Below, one piece after another: positions 38,101-51,100 of a stretch of 64,000 bases of DNA. Position 1 is the stretch's first letter, and each line of letters opens with the position of its first letter. Made by a program: the position numbers and the translations under genes. This DNA comes from Synchiropus splendidus (Eukaryota; Chordata; Actinopteri; Syngnathiformes; Callionymidae), in NCBI RefSeq assembly GCF_027744825.2, contig NC_071347.1:13019501-13083500 (forward strand), read 5' to 3'. The notes under the pieces are model-generated. The model saw nothing but the letters and a program-made list of their open reading frames with translations. It did not search any database and was not told where the DNA came from.

Positions 38101-39968
38101 CTGTCACGTGGGCCACAGAAACATCATTTTGTGGTAACGTTTTAAACAGATTAAGATATGTTAATGCCAGAACTTGCAACAGAATCCCACCAAAATGAGC
38201 AGTTAAAAGGACTGGATTTATCTGAAAGAACAGGAGAATAATGACATTTGAAAATCGAACTGGAAGTCGGACAGAACTCCGTAAATGTAATCCTCTCTGC
38301 TCTCTGGAGCTTGTTCTCTTTTCCAGAAAAAGTTTCTGCTTGAGACGTGAGGTTCATCTCTCCGGTTCACTCCACATCTTTACTCCTACGAACTTTCAAT
38401 ATATATAATATTCCACTTTTATTTCCTCACTAAATTCTCCATAACTTCAGCTGTTGCAGTGCAATGTGGGATTTTGCAGTGAAAATTCCATTTTATTTTA
38501 TTCAAATGAATGTCACCTCCTTAAATAATTGTGAGGGCACAGATAAGGAATGAGAGGTTTTATAAATAATCGATCATGATTAATAAGCTTAAGCGTCAGG
38601 ATGGAAGTGCTCCAGTTATGTCTTTGCAGGATCATTTATCATAGATGTAATGGTTGTGTAATGTGGTGCAGTGTAAAGTGACCTCTGTCATAGGATGTTT
38701 ATCCACCATAAAACTGTTATTTAGATCCATACATTACTTTCCGTCTCAAATCAATTGATCGAAAATTCATATCATGAGGTCCCAGCCCTGAAAAGTAGAT
38801 CACAAGCCGCTATTTTCTGTTGGGTTTTTTATGACTAACTTGAAAACAACTTTCCTCAATAGTTGTCAGGCTCATTTGTTGCGGCATCACAATGTTACCT
38901 CCTGTGACTCCTATCATGCTTTTCAAAGCCAGAACGAAAAGGTTACGGCTGCTCCTCGCTCGCCGCCGCGGTCTCCCTCCAGCTGATGGAAAACCACCAA
39001 CGTCGTTGATGAGAAGGGGCCTCCACTGTGAGCTGCTCTACACCAAGTCGCTGATGGACGAGTCCACTCCTCCGCCCGTCTCGAAGGCAGCTGCTGGGAC
39101 GCCACAGCCAAACGCTTATTAAAAGAACAACTTTTTATACTGCAATGAAGTGATCTCACCACAGGTGCGGGTCTGAATCTCAATTGCAAAAGTACGGCGA
39201 GACACCAAAACATCCCCTGCGACGATGGACCTCCCTGCTGAGCACCATGAGCTCAGACTTGGAGGACATCAAGCCTTTATATACGTATATGTCGCTGATC
39301 TACTTTTAAAAACAAGAGCACATCTGACTGTGGCTTTGGCTGGTGGGATCTGGAAAGGTGATGTAATTTTGAGAGAATGGTTGCGGTTGCCTGCTTTACT
39401 GGCCCCAGGTTGGCCATCCACAGGGCACACACATCTCTCTGCAGACACCGGGAAACACAGAGCCATAAAAGCCGAACGAGCTCATGTGTGGAGCACCTCA
39501 TAAATTAGGCCAAGCGGCAATAAAATAATACCCTGAAACATCCATAATAGAGAGAAATCAGTCAACATCTTTTGTGTCACTTCGAGTACGAGCCTGGCTC
39601 TTGACTTCAGCAGCATGTCTGAAGAAGGTTAGTCCAGGGGGAGGAGGAGGAGGGAGCGGGGGGTCTTCCCAAGACCAATTGAGTCTTTCCTCTCCTTTGC
39701 CCCCCTGCGCTTTAGATCATGACTCCAACAACTCTCATTCTGTTTTAATGATTACTGCCACAGACCACGGCGCATTCATCACTTTCGAGACAGCTCACTT
39801 AAAAGGTATTTCCTCAAATATGTTCCCCTCACTCGGCGCGGGGGGGAGAGGCGGCTCCTCTCATCCCTGATAACGTATTATCTATTGGCTTAAGACGCTG
39901 ACAGGAAACAAATTCCCAGCGATGACAAAAGCCTGGAATGCGCTACAAGGAGGTTGTCTCCCACACTC
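35118..39968. other. Non-coding; one repeat-poor GC-richer block and one AT-rich block
   Basis: 36040-36870 is repeat-free and GC-richer, with GATAAG, TGTTTAC and TAAT words and a CTCF-like CCAGCAGGCGGAG at 36684. 37080-37340 is extremely AT-rich. The 130-codon minus frame at 36042-36434 is unsupported. Confidence 0.5.
37768..37788. repeat. CA microsatellite
   Basis: About ten CA units. Confidence 0.9.
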
Positions 39969-40140
39969 CACCCCCCCCCCTCCACCCCCCACCCTATGAA
40001 CTCCCCCATCCGCTTCCCTCTGAGGGATGTTTTTGTTGGGTAATTAATGCAAAGGTGCTATTGATAAGAAAGAATGAAACATCAAACCAACTCGCAGAGA
40101 AGGAGACAGGTTGGGAGGGGGGCGGGGGGGGGGGGGGGGT
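39969..40140. repeat. Paired C-run and G-run region
   Basis: A C12 run with neighbouring C-tracts (39969-39994) and a G-run region of about 30 bp (40115-40139, including G17) lie 130 bp apart on the same strand. They can pair with each other or form G-quadruplexes on opposite strands. See findings. Confidence 0.85.
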
Positions 40141-40275
40141 GCGAGGGTCGGCGGCTGAATCAAAAGTCTTGAGAACTCCACCAAAGGGAGGATTAATCAG
40201 TCTTTCTTCCCCGTTTCTGTTCTCACATCTTCTGTTTTCCTTCTCCGTGACCCAGCCTCCATCATTGTCCTCTGG

Positions 40276-40276
<1 letters not shown>

Positions 40277-40317
<41 letters not shown>
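40277..40317. repeat. GT microsatellite
   Basis: About 20 GT units, preceded 140 bp upstream by the long G run listed separately. Confidence 0.95.
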
Positions 40318-40318
<1 letters not shown>

Positions 40319-41659
40319 CCAGGGCGCACAATCAAGACCTCATAAACTGTCGGTGGGGGGAATGGATAAGCTCTAAAATGCAAATTAAGGAGGATGGAGA
40401 GGTGTATGTTTGTACCACAAATCAGATTGGGTGGAAATGACACAGTTTGGGGAGTCAATTCCAGTTGTTTAATGTGAGGTTTAGACGCTTAAAGCTCGTA
40501 TAAGGTTAAGAATATCAGACTGTTTGGCCTATGGTTTACGGTCTGCGGTTGGAGTCTGGATGACTTCAGCGGTGCCGCAACCGCAACAACTATTCTCTCC
40601 ATCCCTGAAGGGTTTTCCTCTTTTTTTTTGGATTATTCCATGACTGCTATTTATTTATTGAAATGCCCACATAAAATGAGATTCCACAGATAGTTTGACC
40701 CATTGCTTTATAGTTTGCTTCTCAAATATTTTAAGGCCGGTTAGGGTAGGTTATCTTCAGCTGCAATTTGCATTCAAAGTCCAACACCCTTTCTTAGGAC
40801 TTTCCCGTGAAGCCACACCTCCTTCGAACCTTTTTCCTCACAGCAGTGAGAACAGCGCGCAACCATCATCCAATCCGACCGTGTTTTCACAGGGGACGTT
40901 CCACAGGTGACTAAAGCATTTATTTAACTGCCTTCAATCCCGGTTGTGCAAGGGGTTTCAGCAATAAAGTAAAAAAAAAGAATCTCCAGGAAAAACTCTC
41001 CTACCCTACCTCTAATTTTTTCTTGTGATTTTTGACATAAAAACGAAATAAATAACACACACATTCTCCAGCCCTTCTTAGTATAAGATCTCCATGGAGG
41101 AAGTGCAGCTCCAATTTTAAATTCCCTGAGTTCCACCTGGATTTTATAGGGTCTATGCTGGACAGACTTTGGCCTCTTTGCGGCAGACTGATGTCATAGG
41201 TCGAATTCCTGCGCAGAACTAGGCCAGGGCTCTGTATGATAGAAGATTGCTGACTAATCACTGAGGGCAAGCCAGCGAAGAGACAATGCTCAACCTCAAA
41301 GGAGCTTTGTGTGTGACGCGACTCCGGAGCGCCTCAATGATGCCGGGGCCTCTGCCGCCGGTGCTTGATGTGCTGAGAGGCTGATGCAGTTGAAAAAGTG
41401 TTTCGACCGAGCCTGGCGGCGAGCAAAGGCTGCGGCCTCTTATCAAGCGCAGAGCTCCAGCGACCATAGTCCAAGGTAGGTGCTGAGCGTCGCCAGTATC
41501 AGTCCTGTTTATTGTCCCGCTACTGAGTGGAATCTCTCACCGCAGCCTCGGAGAGAGTGGAGATGCCTTCCCATTGTGAGAGGGGGAGAAGAGAAAACAA
41601 CAACAACAAAAGGAAGGGGGCAGGGGGCTGTCTGCTTATTGTGTGTGTATGTGCATTGT

Positions 41660-41680
41660 CTGTGTGTGTGTGTGTGTGTT
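41660..41680. repeat. GT microsatellite
   Basis: About ten TG units, followed by TTTGTTGCAG. This looks like a splice acceptor, but no supported exon follows. Confidence 0.9.
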
Positions 41681-42102
41681 TGTTGCAGATTTGTTGTGCA
41701 AGGCTGAAATTGCCCACGGGGGCTCCAGGGCCCGCCTGTTCTTAAGGCCCCCCATGTTCCTCGAATACCAGCAGTGGAATTTCACGGCCCGGGGTCCTGG
41801 CTTTTATTTGCAATCCTACCTGTCACTGCTCTCCTAATACACACAAACACATCAGCGATCTCGCTGGCCTGAGGAGAGTCGCCGTTGTAATTTGAAATAT
41901 TTACTTCTGCAGGAATTTGCTCCTGGCGACGACCACTTTTTTAATACAGCACCGTTCCACACGGGTCAAAAATGTGAAAAATGTAGATCAATTTGGGAGC
42001 TTGGCCCAAGGGCTGAGGATTCCTACTGAATGCTGGATTTGTTGAGGAGATTTCCTGCAGCGAATAAATGTCTGATCAATGAACATTTTAGTGTCCTGCG
42101 GT

Positions 42103-42116
42103 CCTCCAGGGGGCAG
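42103..42116 (+). promoter_or_regulatory. CTCF-like motif
   Basis: CCTCCAGGGGGCAG agrees with the CTCF core (CCxCCAGGGGGCxx). It is a single motif in a repeat-poor segment about 20 kb from the igf2 coding end. Binding is not shown by sequence alone. Confidence 0.35.
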
Positions 42117-42608
42117 AGACGCTGAACAGCTGCATACTTGGGTCAAAACCCACATGGACACCAGAACAAGATTCCAAATCCCAAAGATAAATGATGGCCA
42201 TGCTCCTATGTTCCAAAAAGCTTCAGCCTGTCACCACCAAAGTCGTCTCTCGTCCAAACAATGATAATGGCGGACGACACAGGCGTGCTCATTTCTCAAC
42301 AGCTGTGGAGCTTATAGGGCATGAAAGGGGTCAGGATTTCACAATGCATTGTGGGCAGCAGGTCACCATTTCCGTTACTGTTTGCTATGAATGACAAAGG
42401 TCTGTAGAACATACTGAGGCAATTTCTTCCGAGAGTTTGGTGAAAAAAAAATCAAAGAAATTGTTGGAATTGAGCCCTACGAGTGTTTTGACTGGTGCAA
42501 CTTATGGAACAGCATAAAGCAGCTTTGAGTCCAACTGATGTGCGAGACATGTGTGCGAGGGAGACGATCAAAAACTCTCCCCACCATATGACAGTTTGGA
42601 AGTCAGTT

Positions 42609-43397
42609 GGTATATATGGCACCGTAAGGCAGTGCCATCCCATTGCTAACCCCAAACTCTCTCCCTTGTCATGCTGTCAAGACATGCAGCGGGATGCGGA
42701 ACATGTGCCTCAACACTGGGCCTCCTGTTACGGTTCAAGACGCGGGGAGGGACCCAAATGCAGTGATGAAAGTCACAGGGGACAGGAGCGAGTCAGATAG
42801 TTTATTCATTTACAACAATAAAACCAAAACAGAAAGAGTCACAGAACCAGGAGAAACAGAGCGAAGTCAGAAATGTCCAAGATAAAACCGTCAAACCGGG
42901 AGACGTCCATAAACGAGAATAAGAGTCCAACAGAAAGCGTCACCGAACCGGGAGAATCAAACAAACTTAAGTCTGTAAGCGGAGACAAAAAAGAACAATG
43001 AACAGAAATAGTAAATCACAGAGCAAAACAGGAAACTCGAGGAAACAGAGGAAGGAACAGAACACTAACTCAGGCACCGGGGTTTCAGAGAAGTAATCTC
43101 AATAAGCTAGCTAGCGCGCAGAAAGTGAACAGACGAGGAGAGCCACGGGATTTACCACGGGAACAACGGAGTCGATCTGGCCCACGTTGCTGGAGTCCAG
43201 GTGTTCTTATACACAGGTGATCAGAGGATGTCTGGCTCCAGCCGTGTGCCACCAAACACAGGAAGGAAGGAGACACAAAACAGGGATCAAGGGACAAAAT
43301 AAAAGCGGATCATGACACCTTCTGCGTCAACACAGGACGAACAAAAACTCACTTGCAGAACGTCGCTGTTTGATGCCTCGGGAGTGAGAATGTGTTG
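42609..43397 (+). repeat. Dispersed repeat family C, copy 3 (interrupted)
   Basis: The left part (42609-42725) has GGTATATATGGCACC, GCGGGATGCGGAACATGTGC and CAACACTGGGCCT. The right part (43318-43397) resumes with TGCGTCAACACAGGACG, GAACGTCGCTGTTTGATG and GGGAGTGAGAATGTGTTG. Aligning both parts with copies 1 and 2 shows that the intervening ~592 bp is a later insertion, listed separately. Confidence 0.65.
42726..43317 (+). mobile_element. Insertion nested in family C copy 3 (non-autonomous element)
   Basis: Begins TGTTACGGTTCAAGACGCGG and ends GCGGATCATGACA, so the ends are short imperfect inverted repeats (TGT..., ...ACA). It is flanked by CCTCC and CCTTC, a possible imperfect 5-bp target duplication. 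The interior is purine-rich with many AGAAC/GAAAC words and AATAAA near its left part. I do not recognise the superfamily. The evidence for insertion is the clean interruption of the surrounding repeat. Confidence 0.6.
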
Positions 43398-46300
43398 CAT
43401 TGGATAATAGTTTTTCTTTTTGTCTGTCGTGTCAATTTAGAACAGAACGTAGGCAATGATGTAAAGACAAAGACAAGCCCATGACGCACTGCAGTTTGGA
43501 ACCCTATTGGACATGCTAACATGTGCAGGCACAGATGTCACAGGCTCCCTGTAGACGTCAGCTGTGATCCTCAAACTATTTAACCATTTAGTCTTTGTAA
43601 AGTGCGGCGCTGACTCGGCCGCTCAGCCATCTGAGGACAGCCGTTCCAACCAAGGAACGTACAGTACAGCCGCAGATGGAAAACAACTCCAACATCATAG
43701 ATTTTGTAACAAGGTCCATACAAATGATGACGTTCGCCGGCTTAAGAGCAGTAAAAATAGTGTTTATTATATGACCTGGCTTAGTGGATTGACGTTTTTC
43801 TACGTATATTCTTGGGTAACATAAGCGCTGTTTATATGACCCCGCTTGCCAAATATGTCAAAGCCTGTTATTATCGTATTTATACCCACCTGTTTGGGGG
43901 GAAACCTTCAGGCTTCATTGTTCTCTGCTGACCTGTAAAGTGTTACCTGGTAACTGTGAAAACAGTTTTAATGGTTAAGTGACAGGTAATGGAAGAGGAA
44001 ATCGGATATCTGTGGAGGCGGGTTCTGAGCCCTAAAGCTACCGAGCGCGGTCTCTGAAGTCTCTGGATTACTTTAATACTGAGCAAAATGTTCAACATTT
44101 TCCAGCGTGCCAGCGCTGGACAGATGATTTAAGTTCAACCTGGATCTTGGTCAGTGGGTGAATTACACCATTTTAGCAGGAAAATGAAATTGGTGTCGTA
44201 ACTCTCCGAGCAAACAAGGAAATTAGAGATCGGATCGTTGGAGCCAAGCGCGGGGTAAATCTCCACAGCTGTGAGCATCAAAATTCAGAATTTTGGTCCA
44301 AACTTTTCAGCCGGTCCATCTGGACGCAGAGCAGACAACGGCTCCAGAATTTCACAACCGCACAAATTCAGTCCAGTCACAACAGTGCACTGACTTGCAG
44401 TTCCTTTTTCCAGCCACCTTTCGAGCCACTAAGTTCATCCACACCTCAGTGTTATGAAAACCATAGCAGCACAGCTGGTGGCTGCTTCTAGATGGTGATG
44501 GTGTTTTTTGGTTACAAAAGAAAAGAAATAGACAAATATTGTTGGTGCAGCGGTTCACAAAAACGTCGGTCCGATACGGTTCTTGGTTTTACAGCCTTGT
44601 TTCGGCACATTTTTGTTAGAGTAAGAAAAAGAAATGCAAGATTTTTTTCCATGAACATTTCAACTTTCTATCTTATCCCCTGAAGTGCAGAGTCAACATA
44701 ACAAAAATATGAATAATGCCACAACCTTGACCCAAAACTTCAATGAATATATGAACACTGATTCAGCATTGATTTTCGAGACAAATTCCTGCAATGCAGA
44801 GAACATAAACGCTGCCGAACGAGACTCGCTTTTGTCGTCCATCTGTCTCCATGGTGACGGGACATTTGAACACATCTACCGCCAGTACTTTCGGTATCAG
44901 CCACCTCAGTCCAAAAAATACTTTGACTATACCTCTTCTACCATCCTCAAAGACTCGGAGGTTTTGGGAAACAAGAAGTCTTCCACTGCTACCGCGCCTC
45001 TGACAAAGCAGAAGAACTCGGGTCATATGGATGGAACAGGTGGATCTTGTTATGTCAACATCTGTGTCCATTCATGCAGAGGACGTACCATCCAGGAGAT
45101 GAACAATGAAGACCTGATTTACAGTGTCACCATTCTTCCCACCATGTTACAGACCGCGCTGACAATATTGACAACGGAACTTTAAAAAGCGGCGCTGGGA
45201 AGACTTTCCGAACCTCCTACTGTTTCCCAAGAATTTGTGTTTTAGCAAAGCAAACAGGCCGCGACAGATGCGCGCAGACTCACACGCGCTGCGGCCTAAT
45301 GATCATAGCAGAGCAGCGAGTCATTACACATACCACATTCATTTCCTTGCACTGTTTTCACTCATCTCACACATACAGCTGCACACGCTGACACACACAC
45401 ACACACAGAGTGACGCAGTCACACATATAAAAACATGTACATCCTCTCGGGTGCTATCTTTCAAGCGCACACATCTCATCGCACACGGTCACACACTGCC
45501 TGTCTGGTTTTGTTTGTGACGCTGTGTTAGCGGGAAGCCCGGCTTCGAGCTCACCCTTCCATGTTTTTCTCTGCTCGTCTGTTTTGTTTGGCACCTGCTG
45601 TTGAGCACTGACTCTTCCTTCAGCCCTCTCTTCTCGTGCACTGTTGATAACTGGAATTGTGTCGTGTTTTCACTGAATTTTTTTTTTTCCAAGCAGGAAT
45701 TTATCACAGGACTTTGAAATATTTGTTGCATTGTGAGTGAATATTTGGATCTTGAACACTTCATTCTCAGTAAATAAGTTTTATTTATTTATGTATTAGT
45801 TTTCCGTCACAAGCATCCAGTTATTAAAGTTGGGTTGAAAGAAAAAATGCAAAATAAAAACTTAATTCTACTTTAAGTCTAAAGTAGTGTGTTTCAGTGA
45901 GTTGTTGTCTATTCTCTTTATATATTTAAGTTCAAAATTGTCTTGCCAGTGAAAAATCAGCGTCCTTTTAATCAGCATTTTTTTTGGCTAAAATATTACA
46001 CAAATTTGTTTGTTTCATTTTTTTTATTTATTTTTGTGTACATTTTATTTTAAAAGTCTGAGTACAAACAATAATTGGCAACACTGCAGGGAAATAAAAT
46101 GTTAATATAATAGAGTTTTAAATTAAATATGCTTTCAGCATCTTCTATTTATCTTAAGAGACAAGAAATACTGTTACAATGAACAATACTCATTTCAAAA
46201 ATTGCATTCACTGTAAGAATGAAATGTAATGAAGTAATAAAAATAGACATGAAATGGGGAAAGAAAATAAATACCTATATATATATATATATACTTTAAC

Positions 46301-47322
46301 CATTAAAAGCCAGGTATAATGCAGTAGAAAATGTAAGAGGTTTGGTGTTCGTGTTCCGTAGAATATTTCACAAAGTGTTCAGTGATGTCTTCAGATGAAA
46401 TTTCTTGACATGGACATTTAAATCCCACCGTGATAAGACCAACTTCAGAGCAACGCTTGACTTGAGGCACACGTAAATCCATGAAAACACTGCCCCAATA
46501 CACACACAGCAAGTGTGTTTCCATGACCTGCACTTGGAAAGGAAGCAGTGACTCTGAAGGAAGCATCTTCGCAAACTAATTCATTCTTCACAAAACAAAG
46601 AGCGGGACAGGTAACGGGTTTCTCGGAAAAAGGCGCCATCCTCTCCTCCGTAGGCGTCTCCAGCAAGTCCCTCGACGCCGCTCTGGATCCTGTGTGGTGT
46701 TTGATTTGGCCAAAGTGATTATTTTCATAGAAAAATCATCTTTATTGATAAAACTTTGTCTGTCACCAGGGTCTGTTTTGCTCGCCCGTTCTGTTTGGTT
46801 TGCCTGTCCGTGGCGAGAGCCCCGTCTCCCCTCCGACTTGTGAAAGACACATCATTCTTTGAATGCTATCTTTGTTTTCGAGGGAAAGTGAGGTCCAGCT
46901 TTCGGGAAAGACGAGTCACGTAACTGTCGGGCGAGCGTGATTAATCTGGAAAACTTAACACGGTCCTCGCATGATGACAAACCTTCGCCATGATTTCCCC
47001 TCAGTGTATTTATGAAGCTGGGGCCACAGGCTCTGAATAACACAATGGCTTCCTGACAACAGAAATTTGTTTAAGCTGTCAGGATGCAGAGACGTTGACG
47101 GGAGTTCGCTGTGGGAGCCAAGCATAACTGTTCAAATCATTATGAACAGCTCACGTGAAACCAGTTTGTACCATTTGCATGCATTATTTAAGCTCCCGAT
47201 AAATTGGACTCAAATGTTATATTTCTTATTTTTAAACCAAATTACTTGGTAAAGAATGTACACTGTGAGTCCAAACTCCAGCAAATGTTACGGTGGCATT
47301 TCAGCTACCTGGCACTGCAGAT
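43398..47322. other. Non-coding, with one unassigned 166-codon open frame
   Basis: The frame 44685-45185 (plus) is not low-complexity and starts with ATG, but it resembles nothing I know and is overlapped by a 102-codon minus frame. It is treated as unproven. 45780-46300 is AT-rich. Confidence 0.5.
46276..46293. repeat. TA microsatellite (short)
   Basis: Nine TA units in an AT-rich stretch. Confidence 0.85.
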
Positions 47323-47450
47323 CACACGTGGGTAAAGTGCAGCCCGAGGGCCACATCATTCATTACTATTTGACTTTGTTTGAAATTTGTTTGTTTCATT
47401 TTTTTCTTTTTCACTGTTTTTTTCCCCTCCCATTCCCCCCAAGTTTATAG
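47323..47450 (+). mobile_element. hAT-like element, 5' part
   Basis: CACACGTGGGTAAAGTGCAG followed by CCCGAGGGCCACATCATT, a diverged version of the opening of the elements at 28885 and 52572. It is followed by T-rich and TTTA-repeat sequence; the right end is not recognisable. Confidence 0.5.
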
Positions 47451-48057
47451 TCACATTTTAATTATTTATTTATTTATTTTAAAATGAATATCACTCATTG
47501 GCTGTCCCTCAAACTAAAACAATAATAATAAAAACATATATTTTTAAAAATTGTAATAATTATTACTTAGGTGTCAAAATATTCAGCACTTAAAATGATT
47601 GTCCAGTAATCATGATTTATTCTGATAATCTGGCAATAAAATGTATATGAAATGAAAAGAAATATATAAGCAAACATAGCACACAAAGCAAATCATGCCT
47701 TGCTGTTCTTACACTTTTTATTAGTCTCTATTTTATCCATGTTTTAATTATTATAGCAACAAAATGTTGATATCAGATTCAGTAATATTTGATTATTTAG
47801 CATTAGTCAGGTTTTTCTGCTCCATTTTTCTTGTTGTTTAACTGACACACTCTTTGGTCTGACGGTGGTCCGAGGATATGGTCAGTAAAAACTCTCTCTC
47901 CTTCTCTGATCTTCCTCCTCTGACTCAAGACTGGACACTTCTATATCTGGCTTCTCTCTCTTTCCTGGTGATCACTTGTGCTATCGCAAATGTGTGGTTT
48001 TAAAAACAATATCTTTATGTATCACATTAAACCTTAATAAACATAATAAACACTATA

Positions 48058-48059
48058 CC

Positions 48060-48146
<87 letters not shown>

Positions 48147-48161
48147 TTGTTGTTGTTGTTG

Positions 48162-48192
<31 letters not shown>

Positions 48193-48196
48193 TTTA
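48058..48196. repeat. Compound trinucleotide/tetranucleotide array with inverted symmetry
   Basis: Order of blocks: CAA, TAA, TTG, TTA, TTTA. The early CAA/TAA blocks are complementary to the later TTG/TTA blocks, so the whole array can fold on itself. It gives a meaningless poly-Asn frame. Confidence 0.95.
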
Positions 48197-51100
48197 AAAG
48201 CGAGACCTAGACATATTCATCCTTTAAGAGTATAATTGTTGGTCAGACAAGGGACATATTCTCTGTAGTTTGTGCTTCGTCTGCCACGGTTACCGAAAAA
48301 AAATGTCACTTTAACTGACTTTACTTCGGTCAAACATTTACACACAATGCATGACGACACTGTTCTCGTATAATAATAATATAATGTAAAAAAAATCTGC
48401 TGGTTTTTATTTATTTATTTATTTCAAATAACCATGGCCAATGAAGACAAGCTGTTATTTGTGGAGTCGACCGGACAGTAATTACTTAGCATGTGTGCAA
48501 CAAACAGGCTTAAGCAGCAGTTAGTCTGGGGGAACCTCTGTGTGGAATCAGACGGCGACTAAACTCTCGCTTTCATAATAATAATAATGTTTACATTGTA
48601 TCGCCGCTCTTTCCCGCCAAGTCCTCAATTACCAGCCTGTCTGTCTGGGGAGCAGGGACCTGGGTAATTCCTGGTTACCTGTCGTCGCCGTTTCTCACAG
48701 ACGCTCTTCCTATGGAGACAAAACCGACGCGCCGTTGTGAGCAGACGCTAAATATGAACATGTGTCCAGAACTCACTTGAATTAGACAAACAAGCACCAC
48801 CATGCCAACTGAGGATTTGCAGCTCAAATCCCAAATCTAGCAAATGGTATATTTAAAGCCACAGCAGTGACCTCATCTCCTGTAGCGTAGCTGCGTAAGA
48901 AAAATAATGAATTGGTGCTTTACTAATTGCCAATAAAAGTGAAAACAATTTTGCATGTTTTTTGAATCGCGATTTGCAGGCGTGTGTGTGGGGGACGGTA
49001 GTTTATCTCGTTCCTAAGGACAATAAATATCCATGTTTTAACAGGGAGGTCACAAATGAACATCTTTATCTCAGATTTTCTCCGTCAATAGAAAATCTTT
49101 AACTGTAATATCATCTGGCTAAACATTCATCCGGCCCATCCTCAGTTATCTCTCACTCATTTTTCTTGCGGAAGGGCTAATGTAAATATTAACCCACGCT
49201 CTGTTTACTAGTTTTCTTTTCCAGCTATTCGCTTTGTCAATGACGATTATATATGTACATTTTACACCCGACTGAACTGCTGATTTGTGAGTGAGCAGCT
49301 TCGGGTTGAAGCCATACAGTTACGCTGATGTTTGTCAGTGATAGTAGTTACGCGGAAATAATAAGTCATAAACTTACTTCTGACTTCCTCCCTGCTGCCC
49401 GTATCTTCCAGGCTTATCGGTGTTGTTGTGTGAGACCATAACAGCAGGAAGTAGAATATGAGAAAAGAGAAAGTCAAGCATTCACACGTGTCAGACTGAA
49501 GTCTTGATTTAAGTGCGGTTACTTTTGACAACCCACCTCCACCCAAGACCCCTTTCAATAATCTTGATGAAAGTCAGTGTCTCCATCATGACCTTCTACT
49601 TGTGTATTATTATAGAACAAAGTTCAGAAACAAGCTAGCGAGCACTTGTGTCAAAGCCAAGGGCCAAAATGTGTCATTCTATGATTGATCACATTCTTTC
49701 TATACACTACAGATCTATGCTGATGCATTGACTCGACCGTCACTGGCACTTCAGTTGCGTTTGATGCTCCTCTTCCCACACACACTCCCAGCGAAGAAGC
49801 CGTCAAATGCGCAACTTCCAGTTGTTTTTAATTCCGATGTGCCTCTAACTTGACCACACACCTTCACAACAGAATGATGGGGCGTTCCTATTTTGGCCTT
49901 GGCCCCACCAGTCGCCAAAGACTGTCTGCACCGCAGAGCTAGCAGCTAACGTAACGCCTGACATCAGAACGTTATTGACACTCGTAGACCGTCACAGTTT
50001 GCTTCGCGGTTTCAAAGTTGGCTCAAAACTAAAAGCAGAACCAAAGAATTGCGCTCCAAAATGTGAAGAGAGAAAGAACAATTGATGTTATGAAGAAAGC
50101 TGAGCAATGTCGAAGGAGTTGAACACTCTGAAGAGGCAACTACTGAACTTTCAACTAAGCATAATTGGTGGTTTGCCTCTGGATTTTTTTCAATGAAGTG
50201 TGTCGGTTGAAAGAGTCTGCTCTCGATGATTGGCTATTGATGTCATTAGACCTATTAACACGGGAGTCACAATCGATGTCAACAAAAAAAAAATCCTCCA
50301 AACCCAAGAGGAAAGGCATTTGATGGAAAACAAGGGGCAAAACCTCTGAGAATTAAAAGACAACCACACCTATTTGATGTTAAAGAAGTTCGCAATTGTT
50401 TGGTAAAAATGAATTTTTATCTTCCTGACATTGACTTTGAAATCCTCTTTGATCAACATCAAAAACTGTACAAACAAAAATTTTAATAAAGAATGTAACA
50501 AGATAAACAGACCAATAAATGAAAAAAAAAGAAAAATGACCCAAAGCATAGAAAATTTTCACTAGAAATCATGAGGAAAACATAGTTGCATAGATTCATT
50601 TTGATAAGGATATTTATTAGCCATTAACCCAAACACTAGTGTGGATAATGGTAGCATGCGAGCTATTTATCAGTCATTAGATAATTATTAATATTCATAA
50701 AGAGAGGTTTCCTTGGGTCAGTATTTATCAGCCAGTGGTGAGTTAATGTTTCACAGCTGTAGTTCTCAAAGTGCTCTTGTTGGGTCTACGTGTTACATGA
50801 ATGGCTTCACTCTGACTCTCGATGGTGAGCCTGCGTGTGCACGGAAGTGTGCTGCGACTGCTCTCACTCATACACCAGGGTGGTCAAAACAGATCCACGA
50901 TTTTGTGCTAGTCATTCAGCTCTTTTCCGGCCCGTCCTGTATCACTGTGTGCATCATCCCGACTGGGCCAGTTTACTGCTCTCCCATAAGCTTCCCATTA
51001 ATTGCTTGGCGCCTCTCACGTGGAAAAAAAAAAAAGAAAAACAAAAAAAAAAAGACGGGATAAAAGCAAACAAAGAAACAGTTTTGTTAATAGCCTACTG

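Larger units (their letters stand above)
40318..42608. other. Non-coding; GC-richer segment
   Basis: 41250-41840 is GC-richer and repeat-poor except for its GT tract. The frame 41690-41837 follows an acceptor-like TTGTTGCAG but matches no known protein and lacks a supported donor. Confidence 0.5.

Noticed and set aside
41690..41837. Possible exon after an acceptor-like TTGTTGCAG
   Set aside because: The acceptor is formed by the end of a GT microsatellite; the peptide is unfamiliar and no donor is supported.
47976..48197. Frame encoding poly-asparagine
   Set aside because: Pure reading of the CAA/TAA microsatellite.
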